Source: Lachnospiraceae bacterium (lineage in GTDB: Bacteria > Bacillota > Clostridia > Lachnospirales > Lachnospiraceae). Taken from it: a stretch of 13,899 bases of DNA. This document shows positions 7,425-13,899 of the stretch, one piece after another; positions within the stretch are counted from its first letter, which is position 1, and each line of letters opens with the position of its first letter. Location of the stretch: assembly GCA_017463035.1 (NCBI GenBank), contig JAFTPY010000209.1:1-13899 (forward strand), given 5' to 3'. Position numbers and translations under genes: made by a program. Under the pieces are notes generated by a model. That model was not told the DNA's origin and made no database searches. It was given only the letters and a program-made list of their open reading frames with translations.

Positions 7425-7719
7425 ACATTTGATTTTATGGAAATTAAAGGACGAGATTACGGGAGACGCAAAGGAGAAGGTTTTACGTGAGATGAAGGAG
7501 AATCTGGAGGCTTTGGTAGGCAAGGTGCCGGGACTTCTTCGTCTTGAAATTGTTACGAAGCCGATGGCAAGCTCCAATGCGGATGTAATGCTTGACAGTG
7601 ATTTGGAGAGCGAGGAAGCACTTTCGGGGTATCAGTCCCATCCGGATCATGTAGCGGTGGCGAATACGTATGTGAGGCCGTTTACGGAAATAAGGCTTTG
7701 CATGGATTATGAAGCATAG
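7417..7719 (+). CDS. Dabb family stress-responsive alpha-beta barrel protein
   Basis: This 100-residue protein has the usual length of the dimeric alpha-beta barrel (Dabb) family. Marks are the opening MVKHLILWKLKDE, the helix with LEALVGKVPGLLRLEI, and the C-terminal YQSHPDHVAVANTYVRPF and RLCMDYE. Family members form beta-barrel dimers; some are stress-induced and a few are enzymes, but most have no assigned reaction, and none can be given here. AGGAGG at 7406-7411 lies inside the HD-GYP gene, and the coding regions overlap by eight bases in different frames, so translation is probably coupled to the HD-GYP protein. A functional link with cyclic-di-GMP signalling is only suggested by this arrangement. 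Confidence 0.85.
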   Translation: MVKHLILWKLKDEITGDAKEKVLREMKENLEALVGKVPGLLRLEIVTKPMASSNADVMLDSDLESEEALSGYQSHPDHVAVANTYVRPFTEIRLCMDYEA

Positions 7720-7764
7720 TTGACCGTACGGGAAGTTCCGTGGCAAAAGAATGGGCGGAATCGC

Positions 7765-7792
7765 TTGACAAAAAAAATACGGGGCGTATAAT
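7765..7792 (+). promoter_or_regulatory. Fully consensus sigma-A promoter for the Mrp-NifX operon
   Basis: Both boxes are perfect: TTGACA (7765-7770) and TATAAT (7787-7792), with a 16-base spacer. It is the best promoter in the window and suggests strong constitutive expression. The leader is about 40 bases, and no operator palindrome was noticed. Confidence 0.85.
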
Positions 7793-7838
7793 GGTGGATA
7801 GCGTTAGATTTTTAACATATGTCAGAGAGGTTTGAATT

Positions 7839-9113
7839 ATGAGCGAAGAAATTTATGAGCAGGAATTAAATTGTTCCCACGATTGCAGCAGTTGTTCTTC
7901 CAACTGCAGTTCCAGAAAGCCGGACAAGTCCCAGTTTGCGGAGCCGATGAATCAGTACAGTAATGTAAAGAAGGTCATCGGTGTTGTCAGCGGTAAGGGT
8001 GGCGTAGGTAAGTCCTTTGTAACGTCTTATCTTGCCGTTATGATGCAGCGCATGGGTTATAAGACCGCAGTTCTGGATGCCGATGTAACCGGCCCGTCCA
8101 TTCCGATGGCGTTCGGTGTACACAAGAAGGCACAGGGCAACGAACTTGGTATTTTACCGGAGTACACAAAGAACGGTACGGCGATTATGTCCGTAAACCT
8201 TTTGTTAGAGAATGAAGAGGTACCGGTAGTTTGGAGAGGTCCGGTGATTGCAGGTACCGTGAAGCAGTTCTGGTCTCAGGTGGTTTGGGGCGATGTGGAT
8301 TATATGTTTGTGGATATGCCTCCGGGAACCGGAGATGTTCCGCTTACGGTGTTCCAGTCTCTTCCGGTGGACGGTATCGTTATCGTAACCAGCCCGCAGG
8401 ATTTGGTATCCATGGTAGTGGCAAAGGCTGTGAACATGGCAAGAGAGATGGATATTCCGGTTTTGGGTCTTGTAGAAAACTACAGCTATGTGGAGTGCGG
8501 ATGCTGTGGCGAGAAGATGTATGTATTCGGCGAAAGCCATATTGAAGATACTGCACGCAAGTTTAACCTTCCGGTACTGGGCAGACTTCCGCTGAACCCG
8601 AATATTGCAAAGGCAGTGGATGCCGGCGATATCGAGGGCTTACAGGGTGACTGGCTTGAGGATGTGACTTTAGTATTAAAGGAGCTTCTTCCGGCACCGA
8701 AGAGTGCTGCAGAGCAGGGAAATTATACCCTTGCGGTGACTACGGATGAGAATAATAATATTTTCCAGCATTTCGGTCACTGTGAGAAGTTTACGTTATA
8801 TACCTTCAGTGACGGCATTTTAATGGCGAAGACCGTGCTTGAGACCGACGGTAACGGCCATGAGGCTATGGCAGGGGTTCTTGCGGAGCGCGGGGTAAAA
8901 GTACTTCTTTGCGGTGGTATCGGTATGGGCGCTATGCAGGCACTGATGCAGGCGGATATTTTAGTAGTACCGGGTCTTACGGGTGATATTGAAGTGGCGG
9001 TAGCCGGTTATCTGGACGGTGTGCTGGGAACCAGTACCGAGCCGAATTGCAGCTCTCATGAGACCGGTGACTGTGATTGCAGTACCGGCGGATGCGGCGG
9101 TTGTTGCTATTAA
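7839..9113 (+). CDS. Mrp/NBP35-type ATPase fused to a NifX/NifB-like domain
   Basis: This 424-residue protein has three parts. Residues 1-30 carry a cysteine cluster, C12-x3-C16-x2-C19-x3-C23, reminiscent of the N-terminal iron-sulfur site of NBP35. Residues about 44-285 are an Mrp/ApbC P-loop ATPase: deviant Walker A GKGGVGKS (52-59), LDADVTGPSIP (79-89), DMPPGTGD (159-166), and a CxxCG metal-bridging motif at C220-C223. Residues about 295-395 form a dinitrogenase iron-molybdenum cofactor (NifX/NifB-C) domain with the hallmark HFGHCEKF (311-318). A tail with six cysteines (404, 412, 414, 419, 422, 423) ends the protein. Family knowledge supports carrying or transferring iron-sulfur clusters with ATP; the client is unknown. 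Stand-alone Mrp lacks the NifX part. It is followed 14 bases later by the RACo-like gene, so the two are very probably cotranscribed. Confidence 0.9.
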   Translation: MSEEIYEQELNCSHDCSSCSSNCSSRKPDKSQFAEPMNQYSNVKKVIGVVSGKGGVGKSFVTSYLAVMMQRMGYKTAVLDADVTGPSIPMAFGVHKKAQGNELGILPEYTKNGTAIMSVNLLLENEEVPVVWRGPVIAGTVKQFWSQVVWGDVDYMFVDMPPGTGDVPLTVFQSLPVDGIVIVTSPQDLVSMVVAKAVNMAREMDIPVLGLVENYSYVECGCCGEKMYVFGESHIEDTARKFNLPVLGRLPLNPNIAKAVDAGDIEGLQGDWLEDVTLVLKELLPAPKSAAEQGNYTLAVTTDENNNIFQHFGHCEKFTLYTFSDGILMAKTVLETDGNGHEAMAGVLAERGVKVLLCGGIGMGAMQALMQADILVVPGLTGDIEVAVAGYLDGVLGTSTEPNCSSHETGDCDCSTGGCGGCCY

Positions 9114-9127
9114 TCCTTGGAGGAATT

Positions 9128-10411
9128 ATGAGTAAAACGTATTGCGGAGCCTGCCGCGGTGAGCGGGGATGCCGGGATTGTCAGGCAGTGGGCGGTTTTG
9201 TACAATATGCCGGATTGACGGAATTTTTTGTACAGAAGACGGCACAGGAGCGGTCTGAAGAGCGCAGGGAGGTACAGGAGAATACGTTGGGTGTTCTTTG
9301 TGTCAAAGAGCTTTTACTGGCGGCTGATTTGGGAACCACAACGTTGGCCTTTGTTTGTGCGGATGCATGTGGAGAGGTGCTTGCAGCTTACGGATGTGAG
9401 AATCCTCAGCGCAGGACGGCAGCTGATGTCATCGGCAGAATCGATGCGGCATTGCGCGGACAGGGGGAGAGTTTAACAAACGAGATTAGGGAAGCCTTGG
9501 TAAAAGGCTTCCTTTTTGTACTTACGGAAGGTGCAGAGACCTTGCATACCAGGGGGATGAATTGTGACGGTATACAGGTAAAAATCGGAATTGCCGGAAA
9601 TACCGTAATGCAGCATTTGCTGCTGGGGTATTCTTTGGCGGGCATGGCAAAGGCACCTTTCACACCATATACAACAAACAAGACAGTGCTCATGTTTTCT
9701 CAACTGTTTTCCGGTATGGCAGGGAATTATGAAATCCCTCGGATGCTATTGCAGGCGGAGGTGACGGTTTTTCCGTGTCTTTCTGCGTTTGTGGGAGGAG
9801 ATGCGGTGGCCGGAGCCAATGCGGTGTTTTCAGGGGACAGAGATAAGATTGAACTGTTAATTGATTTGGGAACCAACGGAGAGATTTTGCTTTCGGTAAA
9901 AGGAAAGTGGTATGGCACGGCGGCTGCCATGGGAAGTGCAATGGAGGGTGGAAGGTATGCCTATGCCTCGGATTTGTTCCGAAAGATTGCGAAGGCCCTG
10001 GAGGACGAGGCTTTGGATGAAACGGGACTTTTGCAGGAACCGTATTTTACGGAAGGTTATGCGGGTTTACTGCAGGAGGATATCAGAGAGTTTCAGCTGG
10101 CCAAAGGAGCTGTCCGTGCGGGAATCGAACTGCTTTGCAGATATGCGGAGGTGAAGCCGGAGCAGGTGGAACGGGTTTTTGTCGCAGGCGGCGTAGGACG
10201 ATATTGTACCCCGGAGGATTTGCTGCGGACAGGTCTTTTGCCGAAAGAATTTTCCGGAAAGGTCATGATTGTGGGGAACAGTTCTGTCGGTGGAATTCTT
10301 TCCTGTTTATTAAAGGGGAAAGATATGATATACTGTAACGGAGAATGCTTGAATTTGGCGGAACAGCCGGAGTTTGAGGAGCTGTATTACCGATTTATGA
10401 ATTTTGAATAA
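9128..10411 (+). CDS. RACo-like ASKHA (DUF4445) protein with a four-cysteine N-terminus
   Basis: This 427-residue protein resembles the C-terminal two thirds of corrinoid-activating RACo proteins. The ATPase-like fold shows AADLGTTTLAF (65-75), GNTVMQHLLLG (157-167), IDLGTNGEILL (245-255), MEGG (272-275, where RACo-type proteins tend to have FEGA), REFQLAKGAVRAGIELL (320-336), VFVAGGVG (350-357) and GNSSVGG (383-389). RACo proteins use ATP to drive reduction of a corrinoid iron-sulfur partner. The plant-type 2Fe-2S domain normally at the front is absent; instead C6-x2-C9-x5-C15-x2-C18 could bind a cluster or metal. ATG 9128 follows GGAGG (9119-9123); an in-frame ATG at 9077 lies inside the previous gene and would add 17 arginine- and leucine-rich residues. 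It sits 14 bases after the Mrp-NifX gene. The partner protein is unknown, and no corrinoid gene is visible here. Confidence 0.85.
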   Translation: MSKTYCGACRGERGCRDCQAVGGFVQYAGLTEFFVQKTAQERSEERREVQENTLGVLCVKELLLAADLGTTTLAFVCADACGEVLAAYGCENPQRRTAADVIGRIDAALRGQGESLTNEIREALVKGFLFVLTEGAETLHTRGMNCDGIQVKIGIAGNTVMQHLLLGYSLAGMAKAPFTPYTTNKTVLMFSQLFSGMAGNYEIPRMLLQAEVTVFPCLSAFVGGDAVAGANAVFSGDRDKIELLIDLGTNGEILLSVKGKWYGTAAAMGSAMEGGRYAYASDLFRKIAKALEDEALDETGLLQEPYFTEGYAGLLQEDIREFQLAKGAVRAGIELLCRYAEVKPEQVERVFVAGGVGRYCTPEDLLRTGLLPKEFSGKVMIVGNSSVGGILSCLLKGKDMIYCNGECLNLAEQPEFEELYYRFMNFE

Positions 10412-10456
10412 GATGAGTGAGCTTTTGATAGGATAAGTTCGGAAAGGATTGATACG

Positions 10457-11626
10457 GTGAGGGAAAGTAAGCAAAAGAAATTCGGAAAAAAGAAAACGTA
10501 TGTAAGTCTGGTACTGTTATTGCTGGTTGTTTGCTCGGTTTCGGCATGTAAGAAGGAAAAACAGGAAGACGAAAACGTTCAAAATGCGGGAACACCTACG
10601 GTAGGCGTGGAGTGGCAGGGATTTGACCGGGCCAATCAAAGTCTTGTGAAGCAGAGGGCAGAGGCAAATGAAGCAACTACTGCGGTAACGGTGGGCAATG
10701 TACCTGTTTCCATGCAGACCGCCATGTTTCTTATTTATTCCATGGAGGTTCAAGGGAACAGCTATGCTGCATATTATGAAGCTCAGTACGGCACGGATTA
10801 TTGGGAAATGCCCTATGACGAAGAGGGCCGTACCACAAGAGAGGTATTTAAGGATGAGACGATAAATGCGTTGATTCAGTATGCCGTTTTGTATGATTGT
10901 GCAAAGAAAAACGGGATGGAGCTGACGGAGGAGGAGCTTCAGGAGTGTCATTCTTTTGTGGAAGATTTGAAAGAAATGATGTCGGCGGAGGAAACGGAGC
11001 GGGGAGGATTTACCGAAAAGAATTTGAAGGAAACCTGTGAGTGGATGATGCTGGCGGAAAAGTATTATACAAGAATGACGGAAAATCTCGGAATTACCAA
11101 AGAAAGCGTCAGGGAAACGATAAATAAAGAGGATTACAAGGAATACGAGACGGAGTATCTGTATCTGGCCACAACCTATTATGACGAAGAATATAACATA
11201 TGTGAAGAGAGTGAAGAGGTTATCGGAGCGCGAAGGGCACAAATGCAGGAGTATTACGAGCAGGTGACGGAAGGTGTTTCTTTTGAAACATTGGCGGCTA
11301 AGGATAGTACATTGGTGCATAATACGAGAACCTTTGTGGATGGAGGAGACGGTGCAGAGAAGGCATATAAGATGGCTGCAAAGAAATTAGAAAAAGGGAA
11401 TGTGTCCGGTCCGGTTCAAACGGAGTACGGTATTTACTTGATTCGTATGGTAGATGATGAGTGTACGAAAACTTACGAGGCAACGGTGGAAGCGGAGTAC
11501 GAAATTCAATGTGGCAAAGCGTTTCAGGCGGCTTATGAGGTGTTGCTTGCGGAGTATGATGTGGCGGTGAATACGGAAGCCTGGGATGATATCCTGCTGG
11601 GGGCAACCGTAAGTCTTTTGGAATAA
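10457..11626 (+). CDS. PpiC/PrsA-like peptidyl-prolyl isomerase lipoprotein
   Basis: This 389-residue protein starts with a basic stretch (KKFGKKK) and a hydrophobic core, then the lipobox VSAC with the lipidated cysteine at residue 31. It should therefore be anchored outside the membrane. Residues about 75-215 form a helical SurA/PrsA-type N-terminal region. Residues about 230-335 are a parvulin domain ending in LEKGNVSGPVQTEYGIYLIRM, a common PpiC signature. The expected role is folding or quality control of secreted proteins. The start is a GTG at 10457 with AAAGGA at about 10442-10447. The GTG start and moderate spacing suggest lower translation than the upstream genes. It lies 45 bases after the ASKHA gene with no terminator between, so it may share that operon, but its location outside the cell argues against a direct shared task. 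It is acidic and rich in tyrosine after the signal. Confidence 0.85.
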   Translation: MRESKQKKFGKKKTYVSLVLLLLVVCSVSACKKEKQEDENVQNAGTPTVGVEWQGFDRANQSLVKQRAEANEATTAVTVGNVPVSMQTAMFLIYSMEVQGNSYAAYYEAQYGTDYWEMPYDEEGRTTREVFKDETINALIQYAVLYDCAKKNGMELTEEELQECHSFVEDLKEMMSAEETERGGFTEKNLKETCEWMMLAEKYYTRMTENLGITKESVRETINKEDYKEYETEYLYLATTYYDEEYNICEESEEVIGARRAQMQEYYEQVTEGVSFETLAAKDSTLVHNTRTFVDGGDGAEKAYKMAAKKLEKGNVSGPVQTEYGIYLIRMVDDECTKTYEATVEAEYEIQCGKAFQAAYEVLLAEYDVAVNTEAWDDILLGATVSLLE

Positions 11627-11650
11627 CGGAAAACGTAGGTAGAAACAGAA

Positions 11651-11700
11651 GGGGCTGCCGCATTTGGACGGAAAATCCTAAGTGCGGCAGCTCCTTGTTG
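11651..11700. terminator. Two-way intrinsic terminator
   Basis: GGGGCTGCCGCATTTGG (11651-11667) pairs with the arm at 11678-11694 (ending GTGCGGCAGCTCC), giving about 17 pairs with a few G-U wobbles around a short A-rich loop. TTGTTG follows on the plus strand. It ends the lipoprotein transcript, and on the other strand the leftward LysR transcript, which stops at 11706. Confidence 0.8.
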
Positions 11701-11705
11701 TATGT

Positions 11706-12599
11706 TTAGTCGTTATTTTCTTTTAGCAGTTTCATAAAATAGCCGGTCGGCTCCGAAATCGGAAGGGAATTGTCGTAGGCAAGAACCAGTTTTCGCTTCG
11801 GAAGAGCCTCTTTTGTTTTTATAATATATAACTCGTCATCGGTCTTTCCTTCCACGCAGAAATCCGGAACAAAGGCAATACCGAGACCGATTTTAGCCAG
11901 ATCAATCAGAAGATCGTTACTGCTGAGCTCTACCGCAGGCGCCAGTTCCACGGAGTGTGACAGAAATTGTTCGTGTAAAAACTCACTGGTGGTGGAACGC
12001 TTGGACAGCATCAAAATCGGCAAAGCGGACAACTCCGCAAAAGACAGCGATGTGTCGGAATAGTCGTAAGAAGACTTATTGGCAATAAACACATCCGAGA
12101 ACTCCCGTAAGGTTTCGATTTGCATGGAGTTATTCAGAGCGGGATTCGGCGAATTGGCAACGATAAAGTCCACCGCATTTTCGGAAAGAAGCTCCGCACA
12201 TTGCAGGGAGGTGGCATTCATAACCCGTAAATGAACTTCCGGAAAGGTCTGGTGGAACTGATTTAAGTACGGTACCAGATAATAACGGCAGATGGTGTCA
12301 CTGGCGGCAATACGCAGCTGCATACCGCCGGACTTTTGGGAATTGACCAGTTGGTTTTCTCCTTTGGTAATTAGGTTGATGGCCGGTTCGATATGCTTGA
12401 ACAGCATTTCACCTTCTTTGGTCAGGGTAACCCGTTTTGTACTCCGGGTAAACAGAATCTGTCCAAGGCGTCGTTCCAGTACTTTGACCGACTGGCTGAC
12501 CGCAGACTGGGAGATAAACAACGAAGAAGCCGCTTCCGAAAAGCTGAGGGTTTTTGCTACATAATAAAAGACTTTATATAACTCGTAATTTACATCCAT
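11706..12599 (-). CDS. LysR-type transcriptional regulator
   Basis: This 297-residue protein has the normal LysR size. Residues 1-60 hold the winged helix-turn-helix (FYYVAKTLSFSEAASSLFIS, then QSAVSQSVKVLERRLGQILF), and residues about 92-290 form the inducer-binding domain, with LRIAASDTICRYYLVPYLNQF and IGLGIAFVPDFCVEG. The chosen start is ATG 12599-12597, which has AGGAG (minus strand, 12610-12606) about seven bases upstream. A longer in-frame start at 12692 would add 31 residues unlike any LysR N-terminus. The gene is divergent from purL and convergent with the lipoprotein gene. LysR proteins usually control the divergent neighbour and themselves, but a purine role is not established, and the inducer cannot be read from the sequence. 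Confidence 0.92.
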   Translation of the reverse strand: MDVNYELYKVFYYVAKTLSFSEAASSLFISQSAVSQSVKVLERRLGQILFTRSTKRVTLTKEGEMLFKHIEPAINLITKGENQLVNSQKSGGMQLRIAASDTICRYYLVPYLNQFHQTFPEVHLRVMNATSLQCAELLSENAVDFIVANSPNPALNNSMQIETLREFSDVFIANKSSYDYSDTSLSFAELSALPILMLSKRSTTSEFLHEQFLSHSVELAPAVELSSNDLLIDLAKIGLGIAFVPDFCVEGKTDDELYIIKTKEALPKRKLVLAYDNSLPISEPTGYFMKLLKENND

Positions 12600-12716
12600 G
12601 AGAAACTCCTTTCTGTTCCGGAGCCGGTGACTGCCGGATTCTGCCTGTAAGAAGTATGGGCATGACTTGAAATGATAAAAGCAATGGGACAAATTACCTA
12701 TTACTCTCTATTTGTG

Positions 12717-12745
12717 AGTATAACAGATGTTTGCGAAAAACGCAA
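12717..12745 (-). promoter_or_regulatory. Promoter for the LysR-type gene
   Basis: On the minus strand the -35 box TTGCGT (12745-12740), a 17-base spacer and an extended -10 TGTTATACT (12725-12717) are visible. The leader to the chosen ATG is about 110 bases. Confidence 0.6.
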
Positions 12746-12748
12746 CGA

Positions 12749-12772
12749 TTTTCATAAGAATTCCTAATAAAA
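12749..12772. promoter_or_regulatory. Imperfect palindrome, possible LysR site
   Basis: A 24-base imperfect dyad centred on GAATTC has TTTT and AAAA outer arms and includes a T-N11-A element at 12755-12767. It lies just upstream of the LysR -35 box and between the divergent promoters, the usual place for a LysR operator. AT-rich DNA makes chance dyads common, so this is tentative. Confidence 0.35.
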
Positions 12773-12810
12773 CAATTCATATATATTAATTTTATTTATA
12801 AACAAAAAAA

Positions 12811-12819
12811 TGTTATACT
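12811..12819 (+). promoter_or_regulatory. Extended -10 promoter for purL
   Basis: TGTTATACT at 12811-12819 is an extended -10 element. The -35 region (TTTATT at 12791-12796, 17-base spacer) is weak, so an activator or the extended -10 may carry it. Transcription would start near 12826, with a leader of about 48 bases. Confidence 0.6.
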
Positions 12820-12837
12820 GAAAACAACAATGAGGCA

Positions 12838-12857
12838 GTGGATGTTCCACGGACATC
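12838..12857 (+). promoter_or_regulatory. Overlapping alternative hairpins before the purL ribosome site
   Basis: Two hairpins share bases. GTGGA (12838-12842) can pair with TCCAC (12846-12850). GATGTTC (12841-12847) can pair with GGACATC (12851-12857), giving seven pairs with one wobble. They cannot form together, and the second ends directly before GGAAAGGA. This might be a small translational switch or a protein-binding dyad. Confidence 0.3.
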
Positions 12858-12873
12858 GGAAAGGATGGATAAG

Positions 12874-13899
12874 ATGAGTAAAGTAAGAAGAATTTATTCT
12901 GAAAAGAAGCCGGAATATGCTGTTAAGGCCGGCGAGCTGATGAATGAGATCAAAGAGTATTTGAACATTCAGAATGTAACCGCAGTACGTGTTTTAATCC
13001 GTTATGATGTTGAAAATGTAAGTGACGAGACCCTCTCCCGTGCACTCGGTACCGTATTTTCCGAGCCGCCGGTAGACTTTGTATATGAGGAAACCTTCCC
13101 GATTTGTCCGGAAGATACCGTTTTCTCCGTAGAGTATTTGCCGGGTCAGTTTGATCAGAGAGCAGACTCCGCAGAGCAGTGCGTAAAGCTGTTAAACGAG
13201 ACCGAGGAGCCGGTGATTCGTTCCGCAACCACCTATGTACTTTCCGGTATTTTAGAGCCGCAGGAAGTAGAGGCAATCAAGGCATATTGTATTAACCCGG
13301 TAGATTCCAGAGAAGCGGCAGAGGAGAAGCCGGAGACCTTAGAGTCTGTATTCGAAGATCCGGCAGATGTTATCATCTTTGACGGTTTCAAGGATATGCC
13401 GGAGGCTCAGTTAAAGGAGCTTTACGCTTCCCTGAACCTGGCTATGACCTTCCGTGACTTTTTACACATTCAGAACTACTTCCGTGATGACGAGAAGCGT
13501 GACCCGTCCATGACCGAAATCCGTGTGTTGGATACCTATTGGTCTGACCACTGCCGTCACACCACCTTCTTAACCGAGCTTACGGATGTTAAGTTCGAAG
13601 AGGGCGACTACATGGCTCCGATTCGTGCTTCCTATGACAAGTACGTGGCTGAGCGTGAGATTTTATATAAGGGCAGAGACGATAAGTTCATTTCCCTCAT
13701 GGACCTTGCTTTGGTTGGTATGAAGAAGCTTCGTGCCGACGGAAAGCTTGAGGATATGGAAGTTTCCGATGAAATCAATGCCTGCTCCATTATCGTTCCG
13801 ATTGAGATTACCAGACCGGACGGTAAGAAGGAGACCGAAGAATGGTTAATTTTCTTTAAGAATGAGACCCACAATCACCCGACGGAAATCGAGCCGTTC
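12874..13899 (+). CDS. purL: Phosphoribosylformylglycinamidine synthase, 5' part (C-terminus beyond window)
   Basis: The first 342 codons of an open frame run off the right edge. The enzyme converts FGAR, glutamine and ATP to FGAM in purine synthesis. Marks are TYWSDHCRHTTF (221-232) and KNETHNHPTEIEPF (329-342), both classic PurL active-site and ATP-site blocks. The roughly 200 residues before them (PurS-like front) and the overall style fit the single-chain Gram-positive type of about 1,250 residues, which ends in a glutaminase domain, so about three quarters should lie outside. ATG 12874 has GGAAAGGA (12858-12865) eight bases upstream; an in-frame ATG at 12865 overlaps that site and is less likely. 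Codon use is strongly biased to CCG, TCC and ACC, consistent with high expression. It is divergent from the LysR-type gene. Confidence 0.93.
   Translation, partial: MSKVRRIYSEKKPEYAVKAGELMNEIKEYLNIQNVTAVRVLIRYDVENVSDETLSRALGTVFSEPPVDFVYEETFPICPEDTVFSVEYLPGQFDQRADSAEQCVKLLNETEEPVIRSATTYVLSGILEPQEVEAIKAYCINPVDSREAAEEKPETLESVFEDPADVIIFDGFKDMPEAQLKELYASLNLAMTFRDFLHIQNYFRDDEKRDPSMTEIRVLDTYWSDHCRHTTFLTELTDVKFEEGDYMAPIRASYDKYVAEREILYKGRDDKFISLMDLALVGMKKLRADGKLEDMEVSDEINACSIIVPIEITRPDGKKETEEWLIFFKNETHNHPTEIEPF

Noticed and set aside
7720..7764. A possible terminator after the Dabb gene (ACGG...CCGT near 7727-7740)
   Set aside because: The stem is only four to six pairs with no T-run, so it is too weak to call.
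10517..11320. A 267-codon open frame on the minus strand opposite the lipoprotein gene
   Set aside because: It is antisense to a protein with a lipobox and parvulin domain; the reversed frame is rich in phenylalanine, histidine and arginine, as expected from complementing acidic codons.

Overview
The window looks like a piece of a chromosome from a Gram-positive, anaerobic gut-type Clostridia, most likely a Lachnospiraceae member. The basis is strong AGGAGG-type ribosome binding sites, near-consensus sigma-A promoters, a lipoprotein with a Gram-positive style signal, a LacI-controlled cellobiose phosphorylase and the start of a PurL of the long single-chain Gram-positive type. No tRNA, rRNA, CRISPR array, insertion sequence or phage gene was seen. 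The species cannot be named from the sequence alone.

Layout, left to right. (1) Positions 1-3682 are a cellobiose-use module. A GH94 cellobiose phosphorylase runs leftwards off the window edge and is divergent from a LacI-family regulator. The 327-base gap between them holds two promoters and two copies of an identical 12-base operator-like word. (2) 3836-4855 is an atypical extended-SDR, NAD-dependent epimerase-like protein with its own promoter. (3) 4923-5986 is azlC-azlD, a two-part branched-chain amino acid exporter, overlapping by four bases. (4) 6117-7719 is a membrane HD-GYP (cyclic-di-GMP phosphodiesterase-type) protein overlapping a small Dabb (dimeric alpha-beta barrel) protein. (5) 7839-11626 is a probable three-gene operon behind a fully consensus promoter: an Mrp/NBP35 ATPase fused to a NifX/NifB-like domain and carrying cysteine clusters at both ends; a RACo-like ASKHA protein whose usual ferredoxin domain is replaced by a short four-cysteine motif; and a PpiC/PrsA-like lipoprotein. 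(6) A strong two-way terminator separates this operon from a convergent LysR-type regulator. (7) That regulator is divergent from purL (FGAM synthase), which runs off the right edge.

Two points deserve attention. First, the cellobiose phosphorylase gene is a sharp codon-usage mosaic: its first ~510 codons use CCG/ACC/TCC like much of the rest of the window, and from about codon 535 onward these codons vanish in favour of CCA/CCT, ACT/ACA and TCT. This suggests recombination or an assembly join. Second, the Mrp-NifX plus cysteine-tipped ASKHA pair looks like an ATP-dependent iron-sulfur or metallocofactor assembly or electron-activation unit of unassigned target, and is the best candidate here for a poorly described system.
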